Made by a program: the position numbers and the translations under genes. From JANNOG01 sp050329835 (lineage in GTDB: Bacteria > Actinomycetota > Actinomycetes > Actinomycetales > JBBAYJ01), in NCBI GenBank assembly GCA_050329835.1, contig JBHJOJ010000022.1, forward strand, positions 1-64,000: a DNA stretch of 64,000 bases, written 5' to 3'. Positions within the stretch are counted from its first letter, which is position 1. Each line of letters begins with the position of its first letter. The notes under the pieces were generated by a model that did no database searches, was not told the origin of the DNA, and worked only from the letters and a program-made list of their open reading frames with translations. Below, in pieces: positions 15,900 to 23,538 of this stretch.

Positions 15900-17591
15900 T
15901 CACGATGTCGCCGCCGCGGCGGCCCGGCCGGCGACCCGGCCGGAGAACAGGCAGCCGCCGAGGAACGTGCCCTCCAGTGACCGGTACCCGTGCATCCCGC
16001 CCCCGCCGAAGCCCGCCGCCTCGCCGGCGGCGAACAGCCCGGGCAGCGGGTCGCCGGCGACGGTGAGGACGCGCCCGGAGAGGTCGGTCTCGAGCCCGCC
16101 CAGGGTCTTGCGCGACAGCGGGCGCAGCCGGACCGCGACCAGCGGACCGGCGCCCGGGTCCAGCAGGCGGTGCGGCCGGGCCACCCGGATCAGCCGGTCG
16201 CCCAGGTAGCGCCGGGCCCCCCGGATCGCGGTGAGCTGGGCGTCCTTCCCGAAGGGGTTGGCCAGGGCGCGGTCGCGGCCATGGATCTGCCGCGCGACGG
16301 CGTCCGGGTCGAGCGGCGGCACCCCGCCCGTCACCGCGTTCATCCCGGCGACGAGTTCCCGGACGGTGCCGGCGGTGACGAAGTCCTCGCCCCGGTCGAG
16401 GAAGGCCCGGACCGGGGCCGGCGCGCCGGCGCGCACCCGCGACAGCACGCCCCGGACGTCCCGGCCGGTCAGGTCGGGGTTCTGCTCGGACCCCGACAGG
16501 GCGATCTCCTTCTCGGCGATCTCCCGGGTCATGACGAACCACGAGTGCGAGTGCCCGCTGCCCTGCAGGTGCGCCAGCGTCGCCAGGGTGTCGAAGCCAG
16601 GGAACAGCGGCGGGGGCAGCCGCCGGCCGGTGGCGTCCAGCCACAGGGCCGACGGGCCCGGCAGGATCCGGATCCCGTGCCGCGGCCACACCGGGGAGTG
16701 GTTGGCGACCCCCTCGGTGTAGTGCCACATCCGGTCGCCGTTGACCAGCCGGCCGCCGGCGGCCTCGACGATCCCCAGCATCCGCCCGTCGACGTGGGCC
16801 GGGACCCCGGACAGCATGTCCCGCGGCGGCGACCCGAGGCGCTGCGGCCACCGGGCGGCCACGAGGTCCGGGTCGCCGCCGAGCCCGCCGGCCGCGACGA
16901 CCACGGCCTGGGCGCGGATCTCGAACGATCCGGCGGCCTCGGAGCTGGTCGGGGCCCCGCGGGTGGCGGTGGTCGGGGCGAGCACGCTGCCGTGCACGCC
17001 GTCCACGGCTCCGGCGGTGGTGGTGAGCCCGTCGACCCGGTGTCGGAACCGCAGCTCGACCCGGCCCTCGGCGACGGCGCGGCGGACCAGGCGCTCGAAC
17101 GGCTCCACGACGCCCGGGCCGGTGCCCCACGTGATGTGGAAGCGGGGGACGGAGTTGCCGGGGCCGCCCGCCGCCCCGCCGCCCCGCTCGGCCCACCCCA
17201 CCACCGGGAACCACCGCATCCCGAGCCCGTGCAGCCACGCCCGCTTCTCACCCGCCGCGAACTCGACGTACGCCCGGGCCCAGCGGGCGGGCCACCGGTC
17301 GTCCGGGTCACGGTCGAAGCCGGCCGTGCCCTCCCAGTCCTGCCAGGCGAGGTCGACGGAGTCCCGGACCCGCAGCCGGCGCTGCTCCGGGGAGTCGACG
17401 AGGAAGAGGCCCCCGAAGGACCACCATGCCTGGCCGCCGAGGTCCTGCTCGCCCTGCTGGTCGACGACGACGACCCGCCGTCCCGCCGCGGCCAGCTCGG
17501 CCGTCGCCACGAGACCAGCGAGGCCGGCCCCCACCACCACGGCGTCGGCGTCCACCCGCGTCACCCTCGACGACGCCGCCCCGCCGGTCAA
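15900..17591 (-). CDS. FAD-binding dehydrogenase (FRD/KstD superfamily, Rv0785-like)
   Basis: A 563-residue flavoprotein of the fumarate-reductase/3-ketosteroid-dehydrogenase superfamily. Visible are the dinucleotide motif ADAVVVGAGLAGLVATAELA near residue 17, GGQAWWSFGGLFLVDSPEQR near 55, GNSVPRFHITWGTGPGVVEP near 150, and C-terminal GLFAAGEAAGFGGGGMHGYR and LEGTFLGGCLFSGR. The sequence closely follows, from memory, mycobacterial Rv0785-type proteins annotated as FAD-binding dehydrogenases; the substrate is unknown. The frame opens at a TTG (17591); a GTG at 17564 is an equally good start. It lies 19 nt after the Hsp70 gene, suggesting shared transcription and perhaps a client relationship. 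Confidence 0.85.
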   Translation of the reverse strand: MTGGAASSRVTRVDADAVVVGAGLAGLVATAELAAAGRRVVVVDQQGEQDLGGQAWWSFGGLFLVDSPEQRRLRVRDSVDLAWQDWEGTAGFDRDPDDRWPARWARAYVEFAAGEKRAWLHGLGMRWFPVVGWAERGGGAAGGPGNSVPRFHITWGTGPGVVEPFERLVRRAVAEGRVELRFRHRVDGLTTTAGAVDGVHGSVLAPTTATRGAPTSSEAAGSFEIRAQAVVVAAGGLGGDPDLVAARWPQRLGSPPRDMLSGVPAHVDGRMLGIVEAAGGRLVNGDRMWHYTEGVANHSPVWPRHGIRILPGPSALWLDATGRRLPPPLFPGFDTLATLAHLQGSGHSHSWFVMTREIAEKEIALSGSEQNPDLTGRDVRGVLSRVRAGAPAPVRAFLDRGEDFVTAGTVRELVAGMNAVTGGVPPLDPDAVARQIHGRDRALANPFGKDAQLTAIRGARRYLGDRLIRVARPHRLLDPGAGPLVAVRLRPLSRKTLGGLETDLSGRVLTVAGDPLPGLFAAGEAAGFGGGGMHGYRSLEGTFLGGCLFSGRVAGRAAAAATS

Positions 17592-17610
17592 GGCACCCCG
17601 CGGGCGCTGC

Positions 17611-19242
17611 TCACCCGCCGGCGGCCGCCGAACGCTCGGCCGGCACGTGGTCGAGGTCGGCGCTCAGCATCTCCATCTCCAGCACGGGCGGCGCGCCCCG
17701 GCGGAAGGCCGGCCACCGGCCCACCCGCAGCACCTGCCGCCGGCCGTCGCTGCCCTGCAGCCGCAGCCGGCCGTCGAGCGAGAGCGACATCTCCATCGGC
17801 CGCTGGGAGGTCACCGTCACCGGCAGGGACTCCCGGTCCTGGCCCCCCACCCGCAGCGGGACGTCGGATCCGTCGAGCCCGACCAGGCGGACCGCCGCGG
17901 GGCCCTCGGCCCGGACCGGCACGTCCCGCGTGGTGGCCTCGAACCCGAGCCGGCGATGGCCCGCCATCACCTGCTGCCACTCGTACAGGGGGGTCTGGGC
18001 CCGGTACAGGGTGTGGCGGTGGCTGGCGCCGGCCGCGTCCACCCACTCGAGGACCACGTCGAAGCCCGGCCGGTGCAGGGTCAGCCCGTGCTCGTCCGGG
18101 GAGGACGCCAGGCCGTGGGCGACCGAGTACGCAGGGGAGGTCACCGCCGGGTCGGTGGTCACCTCGGCGTCCCCGAACGTCTCCGCGAACCGGCGGCGGA
18201 CGGCGGGCACCTGCGACAGCCCGCCCGCGAGCAGGACCGCACCGATCCCGCCGGGCGCAGCGCTCTCGGACTCGCGCAGGTCCGCGGCCCGCACGGCCGC
18301 GTCGACGACGCGCATCGCCTCGTCGAGCTGCGGGCCGAACCGCTCCTCCAGGCGCGCCCGGGTGTAGACCACCTCGGGCAGCCACCAGTCGTCGTCCCCC
18401 ACCCTGACCGGGACCGCCTCCACCGTCGAGAGCCGGATCTTGGCCTGGCGGGCCGCGCGCTCGGCGAGCGCCTGGGCGGTCTCCGGGCGCGGGGCCGCCG
18501 CAAGGTCGGCGCCTGCCCGGCGCCAGTCGTCGGCCAGGTCGGCCACGATCGCGGCGTCCAGGGCGTCGCCGGCCCGGTGCAGCCCCACCGCGGACAGCAC
18601 GCTGACGGCGGTGCGGCCATCGACGTCGCGGACGTCCAGCACCGCGACGTCGAGGGTGCCGCCGCCGTAGTCGAAGACGAGGACCCGCCCCTCGACCGGC
18701 CGGCCGGCGGCCTCCCGGGCGGCGACCCAGCCCACCCCGGCGGCGACCGGCTCGTCGACGAGCTCCGGGGAGGCGTTGCCCAGCCCGGCGCCCGCGGCGA
18801 TGGTCCGCAGCGTCCGCCGCTGTGCGGCGTCCCACTGGGCGGGACATCCGAGGCGCAGGGTCCCGACCGCGTCGAGGTCCACCCCGTGGCGGGCGGCGCG
18901 CTCCCCGGTCTCCCGGAGCAGGGTCCCGACGACCTCCTCGACCCCCACCTCGACCCGTTCGTCCCCGCGGCGCACCCAGACCGTGTCCTTCCGGGCACTG
19001 ATCTGGCGCTTGACCGACCGGATCGTCCGGGCAGCGGGGAGGCGGTCGGCGCGCTCCCCGGTCAGCAGCCGGCCGCGCGGGCTGTAGCCGGCCACGCTCG
19101 GCATCTCCGCCGTCGTGGCGCCGATCGGAAGGATCCCCGGGTCGCCGGACCCGTCGCGGACCGCGACGACCGTGGTGGATGTGCCGAAGTCCACCCCGAC
19201 CGTGGCCGACGGCCGCCCGGGGTCGGGGCCGTCCTCACCCAC
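17611..19242 (-). CDS. non-canonical Hsp70-family protein
   Basis: An Hsp70/actin-fold ATPase of 543 residues from the GTG at 19242. Motifs: phosphate 1 VGVDFGTSTTVVAV near residue 15, LVDEPVAAGVGW near 155, phosphate 2 VLVFDYGGGTLDVAVLDV near 180, and adenosine motif GIGAVLLAGGLSQVPAVRRRF near 335. After the nucleotide domain (~385 residues) there is a beta-rich segment of ~150 residues, shorter than DnaK and without the DnaK lid or acidic tail, so this is a specialised Hsp70. The GTG overlaps the upstream GrpE-like gene by 8 nt; an ATG at 19293 would add 17 residues. Neither has a clear Shine-Dalgarno, consistent with coupled translation. No DnaJ is nearby. Confidence 0.85.
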   Translation of the reverse strand: MGEDGPDPGRPSATVGVDFGTSTTVVAVRDGSGDPGILPIGATTAEMPSVAGYSPRGRLLTGERADRLPAARTIRSVKRQISARKDTVWVRRGDERVEVGVEEVVGTLLRETGERAARHGVDLDAVGTLRLGCPAQWDAAQRRTLRTIAAGAGLGNASPELVDEPVAAGVGWVAAREAAGRPVEGRVLVFDYGGGTLDVAVLDVRDVDGRTAVSVLSAVGLHRAGDALDAAIVADLADDWRRAGADLAAAPRPETAQALAERAARQAKIRLSTVEAVPVRVGDDDWWLPEVVYTRARLEERFGPQLDEAMRVVDAAVRAADLRESESAAPGGIGAVLLAGGLSQVPAVRRRFAETFGDAEVTTDPAVTSPAYSVAHGLASSPDEHGLTLHRPGFDVVLEWVDAAGASHRHTLYRAQTPLYEWQQVMAGHRRLGFEATTRDVPVRAEGPAAVRLVGLDGSDVPLRVGGQDRESLPVTVTSQRPMEMSLSLDGRLRLQGSDGRRQVLRVGRWPAFRRGAPPVLEMEMLSADLDHVPAERSAAAGG

Positions 19243-20497
19243 GGTTGACGAGCCGGACCAGCGCTCGCTGGAGGACGACGACTTCCTCGCCATGGGCCCA
19301 TGTATAGCCGGACCGGACGATGCGGACGGGTCGGTCGGCGAGTTCCGCCGGCCGAGCCGTCCGGGCGTCCGGTCCGTCCGGCCCGTCCGGTTCGCCCGAA
19401 CCGCCGCTGGGTTCCGACTTGTCGTCGAGGTCGTCGTCGAGGTCGTCGTCGAGCAGCTCGTGGCGCTCCGGGTCGAGGAGCACCTCCTCGCCGTGCTCGC
19501 CGATGGGCCCGACCCCGTGACCCCGGGCCACGTCCGCCAGGTCGCGCCAGATCCCGCGGGGGTCCCGGGGCGGCGGCGGGTAGGACTGCAACTCCGTGAG
19601 CAGGGCGACGGCGGTGCGGGTGCCGTCGATCCGGGCCTGGCGGTGGCGCGCCTCGGCGATCCGGGTGGTGTCGATCCGGGTGGTGTCGATCCGGGCGGTG
19701 TCGATCCGGGCGGTGCCGAGGGGGACAGGGTCGGGAGCGTCGGCCGGCAGGACCGCGCCCCCGCAGCTGCGGCAGCCCCCGGCCGGGGCGGCAGCCCGGT
19801 CGAGGCGCGCCAGCAGGCCCACAGTCGCCTCCACGAGCCCCCGGGCCTGCGAGCCGCGTCGCCGTCCCGCCACCAGGAGCTCGACCACCAGGTCCAGCGT
19901 GGGAGGGCTCACGGTGGCGGCGGGGACGCGGTGGGCGAACTGGGCGGCGACCGCGACCGGATCCACCGGGGCGGACGTGCCCGTCGCGCCGCCCAGCGCT
20001 CCCGCCAGCGACCCGAGGACCTCCCGCAGTCTCGCGTCCAGGTCCGGATCGGCGGCGAGCCCGGCCCCGAGCCGCACGTAGAACGGCACCGGGCGCGGGG
20101 CCAGGGCGAGCACCCAGGCGACGTCGGGGCGTCCGGAGCCGGCGGCGGCCGCCGCCGTGGCGCCCAGCACCCGGTCCGCGAGTCGGGCGACGGCGGCGGC
20201 TGTGACCAGGGGTTCGGCGAGGGCCGCGGTCACCTCGTCCGGCTGGGGCCAGGCCGCGAGGTCCAGGGCGGCGGCCGCTGCGGCGGCGGGCACCCCGAGC
20301 CCTGTGCGGTCCAGCGAGCGGGACAGCCGGTCGCGGTCGGCGGGGGTGGCGGCGGGGGCGCCCGCGACGTGGTCGAGCAGCTCCGGCACCGGCAGCGACG
20401 TGAGGTCCGGGGCCGGCGCCGCCGGGCCGGCGCCGGCCGCGGGCCCGTCCCCTTCGGCGAGGAACTCGAGGAGGTCGCCCGTCTCGGCACGCAGCAC
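19235..20497 (-). CDS. GrpE-like nucleotide-exchange protein with a large N-terminal domain
   Basis: A 420-residue protein. Its C-terminus resembles the GrpE beta domain: GVGPIGEHGEEVLLDPERHE (about 335-355) parallels the GrpE 'GV...DP..H' block, and IVRSGYTWAHGEEVVVLQRA (about 392-411) parallels its 'GY...R.A.V.V' end. An acidic insertion (LLDDDLDDDLDDKSEP) sits between. The first ~235 residues are an Ala/Leu/Pro-rich helical domain I do not recognise, followed by a CRSCGG zinc-knuckle-like motif and a repeated TARID/TTRID segment replacing the GrpE coiled coil. It precedes the Hsp70 gene with an 8-nt overlap, supporting a dedicated exchange factor. The GTG start is 7 nt after TACGCT (leaderless). 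GrpE assignment is by pattern and unproven. Confidence 0.6.
   Translation of the reverse strand: MLRAETGDLLEFLAEGDGPAAGAGPAAPAPDLTSLPVPELLDHVAGAPAATPADRDRLSRSLDRTGLGVPAAAAAAALDLAAWPQPDEVTAALAEPLVTAAAVARLADRVLGATAAAAAGSGRPDVAWVLALAPRPVPFYVRLGAGLAADPDLDARLREVLGSLAGALGGATGTSAPVDPVAVAAQFAHRVPAATVSPPTLDLVVELLVAGRRRGSQARGLVEATVGLLARLDRAAAPAGGCRSCGGAVLPADAPDPVPLGTARIDTARIDTTRIDTTRIAEARHRQARIDGTRTAVALLTELQSYPPPPRDPRGIWRDLADVARGHGVGPIGEHGEEVLLDPERHELLDDDLDDDLDDKSEPSGGSGEPDGPDGPDARTARPAELADRPVRIVRSGYTWAHGEEVVVLQRALVRLVNRG
19658..19717. repeat. four 15-bp in-frame tandem repeats in the GrpE-like gene
   Basis: GATCCGGGTGGTGTC-type units run at 19658, 19673, 19688 and 19703, differing at one or two positions. 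They encode (S/T)TRID-like pentapeptides in the helical linker before the GrpE-like domain. Because 15 bp is five codons, copy-number change would lengthen or shorten the linker without shifting frame. Confidence 0.8.
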
Positions 20498-21031
20498 GCG
20501 ATGCAGCGTAGGCGGCGCACCCGACCGCTGTCGGTACGCCGCCGGGGTCCGATCGGCGCGGCCGTGACGGTCTTCCCCGGCAGCGGCGGAGACGCCTGTC
20601 CACTTCGTGGACGTTCCTCACGTAATGTCTGGAAGTACACGCAGAAAGTGACCGTTCGACTGGTGCATACCGGCCGCGGAGGGCTTAGCGTCGTCCTCGC
20701 CCCCGCGCTCCGCCCCGCGGGTTCCGCCGACGGCGACGGTTCTCGCGGGGCGGGCGGGGGCGCCAGACACCTCCCGTGCGGCCCGACCGCGATCGCGTCA
20801 GTCCCACCAGAGACCGACGACCTCTCCCGGTGGCGAGACCTCCAGCAGGGTGGTGCCGCCAGCCCGGGCCGCCAGCCACCGCGCGGGCGGCTGGGCGTTC
20901 CAGCAGCCCGGCCAGGGTCGCCCCGCCGCCGTCGGTCACGACCGACAGCCTCGCACCGGCCCGCACCGGCCCGGCCCGGCCCGGCCCGCGGTCCGCCGGC
21001 CACGAGGGATCCCGGCCCCGGGTCCGGCCGG
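20498..21031. other. intergenic region, possible decayed gene on the minus strand
   Basis: No credible complete gene. The first ~10 bp hold the leaderless -10 of the GrpE-like gene. On the minus strand, 20798-20935 is open without a start codon and ends PPGEVVGLWWD, strikingly like the ELVGLWWP end of the 165-residue protein at 21325. Just upstream an overlapping frame reads SVVTDGGGATLAGLLER, so a frameshifted relic of a related protein is possible. A cluster of A/T-richer sequence at 20615-20670 could contain promoters, but none is convincing. Confidence 0.35.
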
Positions 21032-21211
21032 TCAGCCGATCCGCAGGTCGATGCCGAGGAACAGCAGCGGCCACAGCAGGATCGCCAGCACTGCGGATCC
21101 CACGGAGGCCAGCAGGTCGGACGTGACGTAGCCCCGCACGATGGCCATCACGACGCCCACCACGAGCCAGAGGGCAAGTCCGAGGGAGATGCCCCGCCGC
21201 CGCTTGAACAT
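21032..21211 (-). CDS. small two-helix membrane protein
   Basis: A 59-residue protein, MFKRRRGISLGLALWLVVGV then AIVRGYVTSDLLASVGSAVL and a hydrophobic C-terminus ending LLFLGIDLRIG. It has two predicted transmembrane helices and a positively charged cytoplasmic N-terminus. A strong AGGAGGA site lies 8 nt before the ATG, which fixes the start and argues that this short frame is real. Function unknown; small hydrophobic proteins of this type are widespread in actinomycetes. Confidence 0.7.
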   Translation of the reverse strand: MFKRRRGISLGLALWLVVGVVMAIVRGYVTSDLLASVGSAVLAILLWPLLFLGIDLRIG

Positions 21212-21324
21212 GTCCGGTCCTCCTGTCGATGAGGCGGCCGGTCGCCCACCACGCCGTGGATGCGTCGTGACGCCGGTGCGGGGAGGAGTCTGGCGCGAAC
21301 GGACGATCAGGGCATCCCGGCGGA

Positions 21325-21822
21325 TCACGGCCACCACAACCCCACCAGCTCCCCCCGGGAGATCCGCCCGGCCAGGGCGCGCCCCGGTCCCTTCCACGTG
21401 ACGTCGGGCGACTCGCCCGAGTCGTACACCTCGCCGATCGCGGTGCCGAGGGCGCCGGGGTCGCCGGGGGATCCGTCGTCCGGGTCCCGCCACCCGGCGG
21501 AGACCACACGCAGCAGGTCGTGGCGGCGGGCACGTCGCACCACGAGTCCGTCCACCCGCAGGAGCCCGGGCCCGTGCTCGGTCACGAAACCCGCGAGCCG
21601 CCCCCCGAGCCGATCCGCGACGCCGACCAGCCACCGGGGCGGCGGTCGCCCGTCCGGCGGGCGCCGCGGGAGCTCCGCCTCCGACAGGGTGAGGGCACAG
21701 GCGACGACCCCGGGCGGGGCGTCGTGGAACCGCCAGCCCGCCTGGGCGGCCCCCGGCGGGGGGCGCCCGGGCGGGGCCGTCGGCCGCCGGTACGGGGCGA
21801 GAAGGCGAGCCGCGGGTGTCAT
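21325..21822 (-). CDS. hypothetical protein, 165 residues
   Basis: Unrecognised soluble protein. The N-terminal third is Pro/Arg-rich; the rest has alternating hydrophobic segments such as WLVGVADRLGGRLAGFVTEH and LLRVDGLVVRRARRHDLLRV, and a conserved-looking end, YDSGESPDVTWKGPGRALAG and GELVGLWWP. No signal peptide or membrane helix. Coding is supported by the codon pattern, lack of a competing frame and tight placement downstream of the PptH-like gene on the same strand, 154 nt away. Its ending resembles the decayed frame at 20798, so the two may be paralogous. Confidence 0.55.
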   Translation of the reverse strand: MTPAARLLAPYRRPTAPPGRPPPGAAQAGWRFHDAPPGVVACALTLSEAELPRRPPDGRPPPRWLVGVADRLGGRLAGFVTEHGPGLLRVDGLVVRRARRHDLLRVVSAGWRDPDDGSPGDPGALGTAIGEVYDSGESPDVTWKGPGRALAGRISRGELVGLWWP

Positions 21823-21976
21823 GGCGAGGAGACTGGCGACCTGCGCGGGCGTCCGGCGCCGGCGCGGACCTCGCCTGTGGACCGAAGGACCGGACGGCAG
21901 TTGTGGACGAGCTCTCGCGCCCGATCGCGCCGGGCCGCCGGGCGGCCGCCGGACGCCGCCGGGGCCGCCGGACGCG

Positions 21977-22825
21977 TCAGGTCGCGCCGAGGACGTCCCT
22001 CGGCCGGTAGGCCGTCGCTCCGCGCCGGCGCCATTCGCGGGGGTAGCCGAGTGACACCTCGTGGAACGGCACCCCGTCGTGCACCGTGGTGCGCGGGACG
22101 TGCAGGTGGCCGTAGACCGCGGCGGCGGTGCGGAACCGCACGTGCCAGTCGGCGGTGAGCTCGGTGCCGCACCACTGGGCGAACTCCTGGTGGCGCAGGA
22201 TCCGGGTCGGGGCGCGCAGCAGCGGCCAGTGGTTGACGAGCACGAGCGGGACGTCCGGGTCGCACCCCGCCAGGCGCACCTCGGTGGCCCTGACCCGGGC
22301 CCGGCACCACTCCGACCGGCCGGCGTACGGGTCCGGATGGAGGAGGAACTCGTCTCGGGCGTACACCCCCGCCGCGCGTGCCACCGCCAGCGACTGCTCG
22401 GTCGTCGTGGTGCCGGGCGCCCGGAACGAGTAGTCGTACAGGAGCATGAGCGGGGCCACCCGGACCGGTCCGCCGGGGCCGGTGAAGACCGGGTACGGGT
22501 CCTCCGGCGTCACGACCCCGAGGGCGCGCGCCGCCTCGATCAGGTGCTCGTAGCGCTCGACCCCGCGCAGGGTCACCGGGTCCGAGGGGTGGGTCCACAG
22601 CTCGTGGTTGCCGGGCGTCCACACCACCGTGGCGAATCGCTCGCGCAGCCCGCCCAGGGTGCGCCGGAGGTCCTCGACCGTCTCGCAGACGTCCCCGGCG
22701 ACGATCAGCCAGTCGCCGGGCGAGGCGGGGCGCAGCGCGTCCACGTGGGGCCGGTTGTCCGCGTACCCGACGTGGAGGTCGCTGACGGCCAGCAGCCGCG
22801 GCGGGGGCACCGGCTCATCGGTCAC
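21977..22825 (-). CDS. pptH: PptH-like metallophosphoesterase
   Basis: Binuclear-metal phosphoesterase of 282 residues from the GTG at 22825. Motifs: LLAVSDLHVG near 12, DWLIVAGDVCE near 38, VVWTPGNHELW near 67, LVLVNHWPLL near 195, and VYGHLHVPRTT near 235, the D-H, GD, GNHE, H and GHxH ligand sets. From memory the whole sequence parallels mycobacterial Rv2795c (PptH), which removes phosphopantetheine from carrier proteins, including the WCGTxxTADWH and VSLGYPREWRRR stretches. In mycobacteria it pairs with pptT; no pptT is seen here. The frame extends to an ATG at 22906, but that lies inside the tetR operator, so the GTG is preferred. Confidence 0.82.
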   Translation of the reverse strand: MTDEPVPPPRLLAVSDLHVGYADNRPHVDALRPASPGDWLIVAGDVCETVEDLRRTLGGLRERFATVVWTPGNHELWTHPSDPVTLRGVERYEHLIEAARALGVVTPEDPYPVFTGPGGPVRVAPLMLLYDYSFRAPGTTTTEQSLAVARAAGVYARDEFLLHPDPYAGRSEWCRARVRATEVRLAGCDPDVPLVLVNHWPLLRAPTRILRHQEFAQWCGTELTADWHVRFRTAAAVYGHLHVPRTTVHDGVPFHEVSLGYPREWRRRGATAYRPRDVLGAT

Positions 22826-22879
22826 GCGGTCAGGGTGCCCGGTGAGATCGGGACGGTGGGCGGCAGGGCCGCCGGTGAC

Positions 22880-22934
22880 TTGCAAGCGAATGTTCCCTCG
22901 CTTCATGATGCGAGAGACCCTTCGCTTCGGGAGA
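22880..22934 (+). promoter_or_regulatory. tetR promoter and palindromic operator
   Basis: TTGCAA (22880-22885) and CATGAT (22904-22909), 18 bp apart, form a promoter. It is covered by a large inverted repeat: arms 22884-22901 and 22910-22927, 15 of 18 positions complementary, around TTCATGAT. The repeat contains nested GCGAA/TTCGC and TCGC/GCGA half-sites. GGAGAG at 22929-22934 is the ribosome binding site. Overlap of operator and promoter implies autorepression by the TetR protein, possibly also affecting the divergent pptH. Confidence 0.75.
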
Positions 22935-22938
22935 GATC

Positions 22939-23538
22939 ATGACGCGCCCGTACCTCGCAGCCGCCGAGCGCCGCGCGCTCGTCCTCGACGCCACCGCCGC
23001 GCTCGCCGCCGAGCGCGGATTCCATGCCACCTCCGTCGATGACATCCGCCGGGCCGCCGGCCTCAGTGCCGGGGGGCTCTACCGCCACTTCCGCAGCAAG
23101 CGGGAGATCGTCATCGCCCTGGTGGCGCGGGACGCGGAGGAGACCGCCGCCCGCGTCACCGCGGCCGTGACCGCCGCGGGCTCGCCCGCGGACGCGGTGT
23201 CCGCCCTCGTCGACGCGCAGCTCGGCCCGCTGCGGGACCGGGCCGTGGCCGTCGTCCGGGCCGAGATCGTCGCCGTGGCGGCCCGGGACCCCGAGATCGC
23301 CCGGGCCGCCACCGACCACGACGACCGGATCTCCGCGGTGGCCCGCGACACCCTCGCCGCGGCCGCGGCGCCCGGCAGCCCCGCGGCCGCCTCCCCGGAG
23401 GCGGCCGTCGAGCTGCTCGCGACGGTCGTCGACGGGATCGCCGCCCGGTGCGCGATCCACGGGCGCTGGGAGGACGACTGGTCCGAGCTGGCGGGGGCCG
23501 TCGCCCGGTCCCTCGTCGAGGCGGGTGGGGCGGCATGA
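22939..23538 (+). CDS. TetR/AcrR-family transcriptional repressor
   Basis: A 199-residue regulator. The N-terminal helix-turn-helix is typical: RALVLDATAALAAERGFHATSVDDIRRAAGLSAGGLYRHFRSKREIVIAL (about residues 13-62). The C-terminal ligand domain is Ala-rich and helical, with no recognisable ligand. It is coupled to the DUF418 membrane protein by an ATGA overlap, so it probably controls that gene together with itself through the palindrome upstream. Confidence 0.88.
   Translation: MTRPYLAAAERRALVLDATAALAAERGFHATSVDDIRRAAGLSAGGLYRHFRSKREIVIALVARDAEETAARVTAAVTAAGSPADAVSALVDAQLGPLRDRAVAVVRAEIVAVAARDPEIARAATDHDDRISAVARDTLAAAAAPGSPAAASPEAAVELLATVVDGIAARCAIHGRWEDDWSELAGAVARSLVEAGGAA

Noticed and set aside
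17611..19242. Canonical dnaK.
   Set aside because: Too short, lacks lid and acidic tail, and is not followed by a normal grpE-dnaJ-hspR set.
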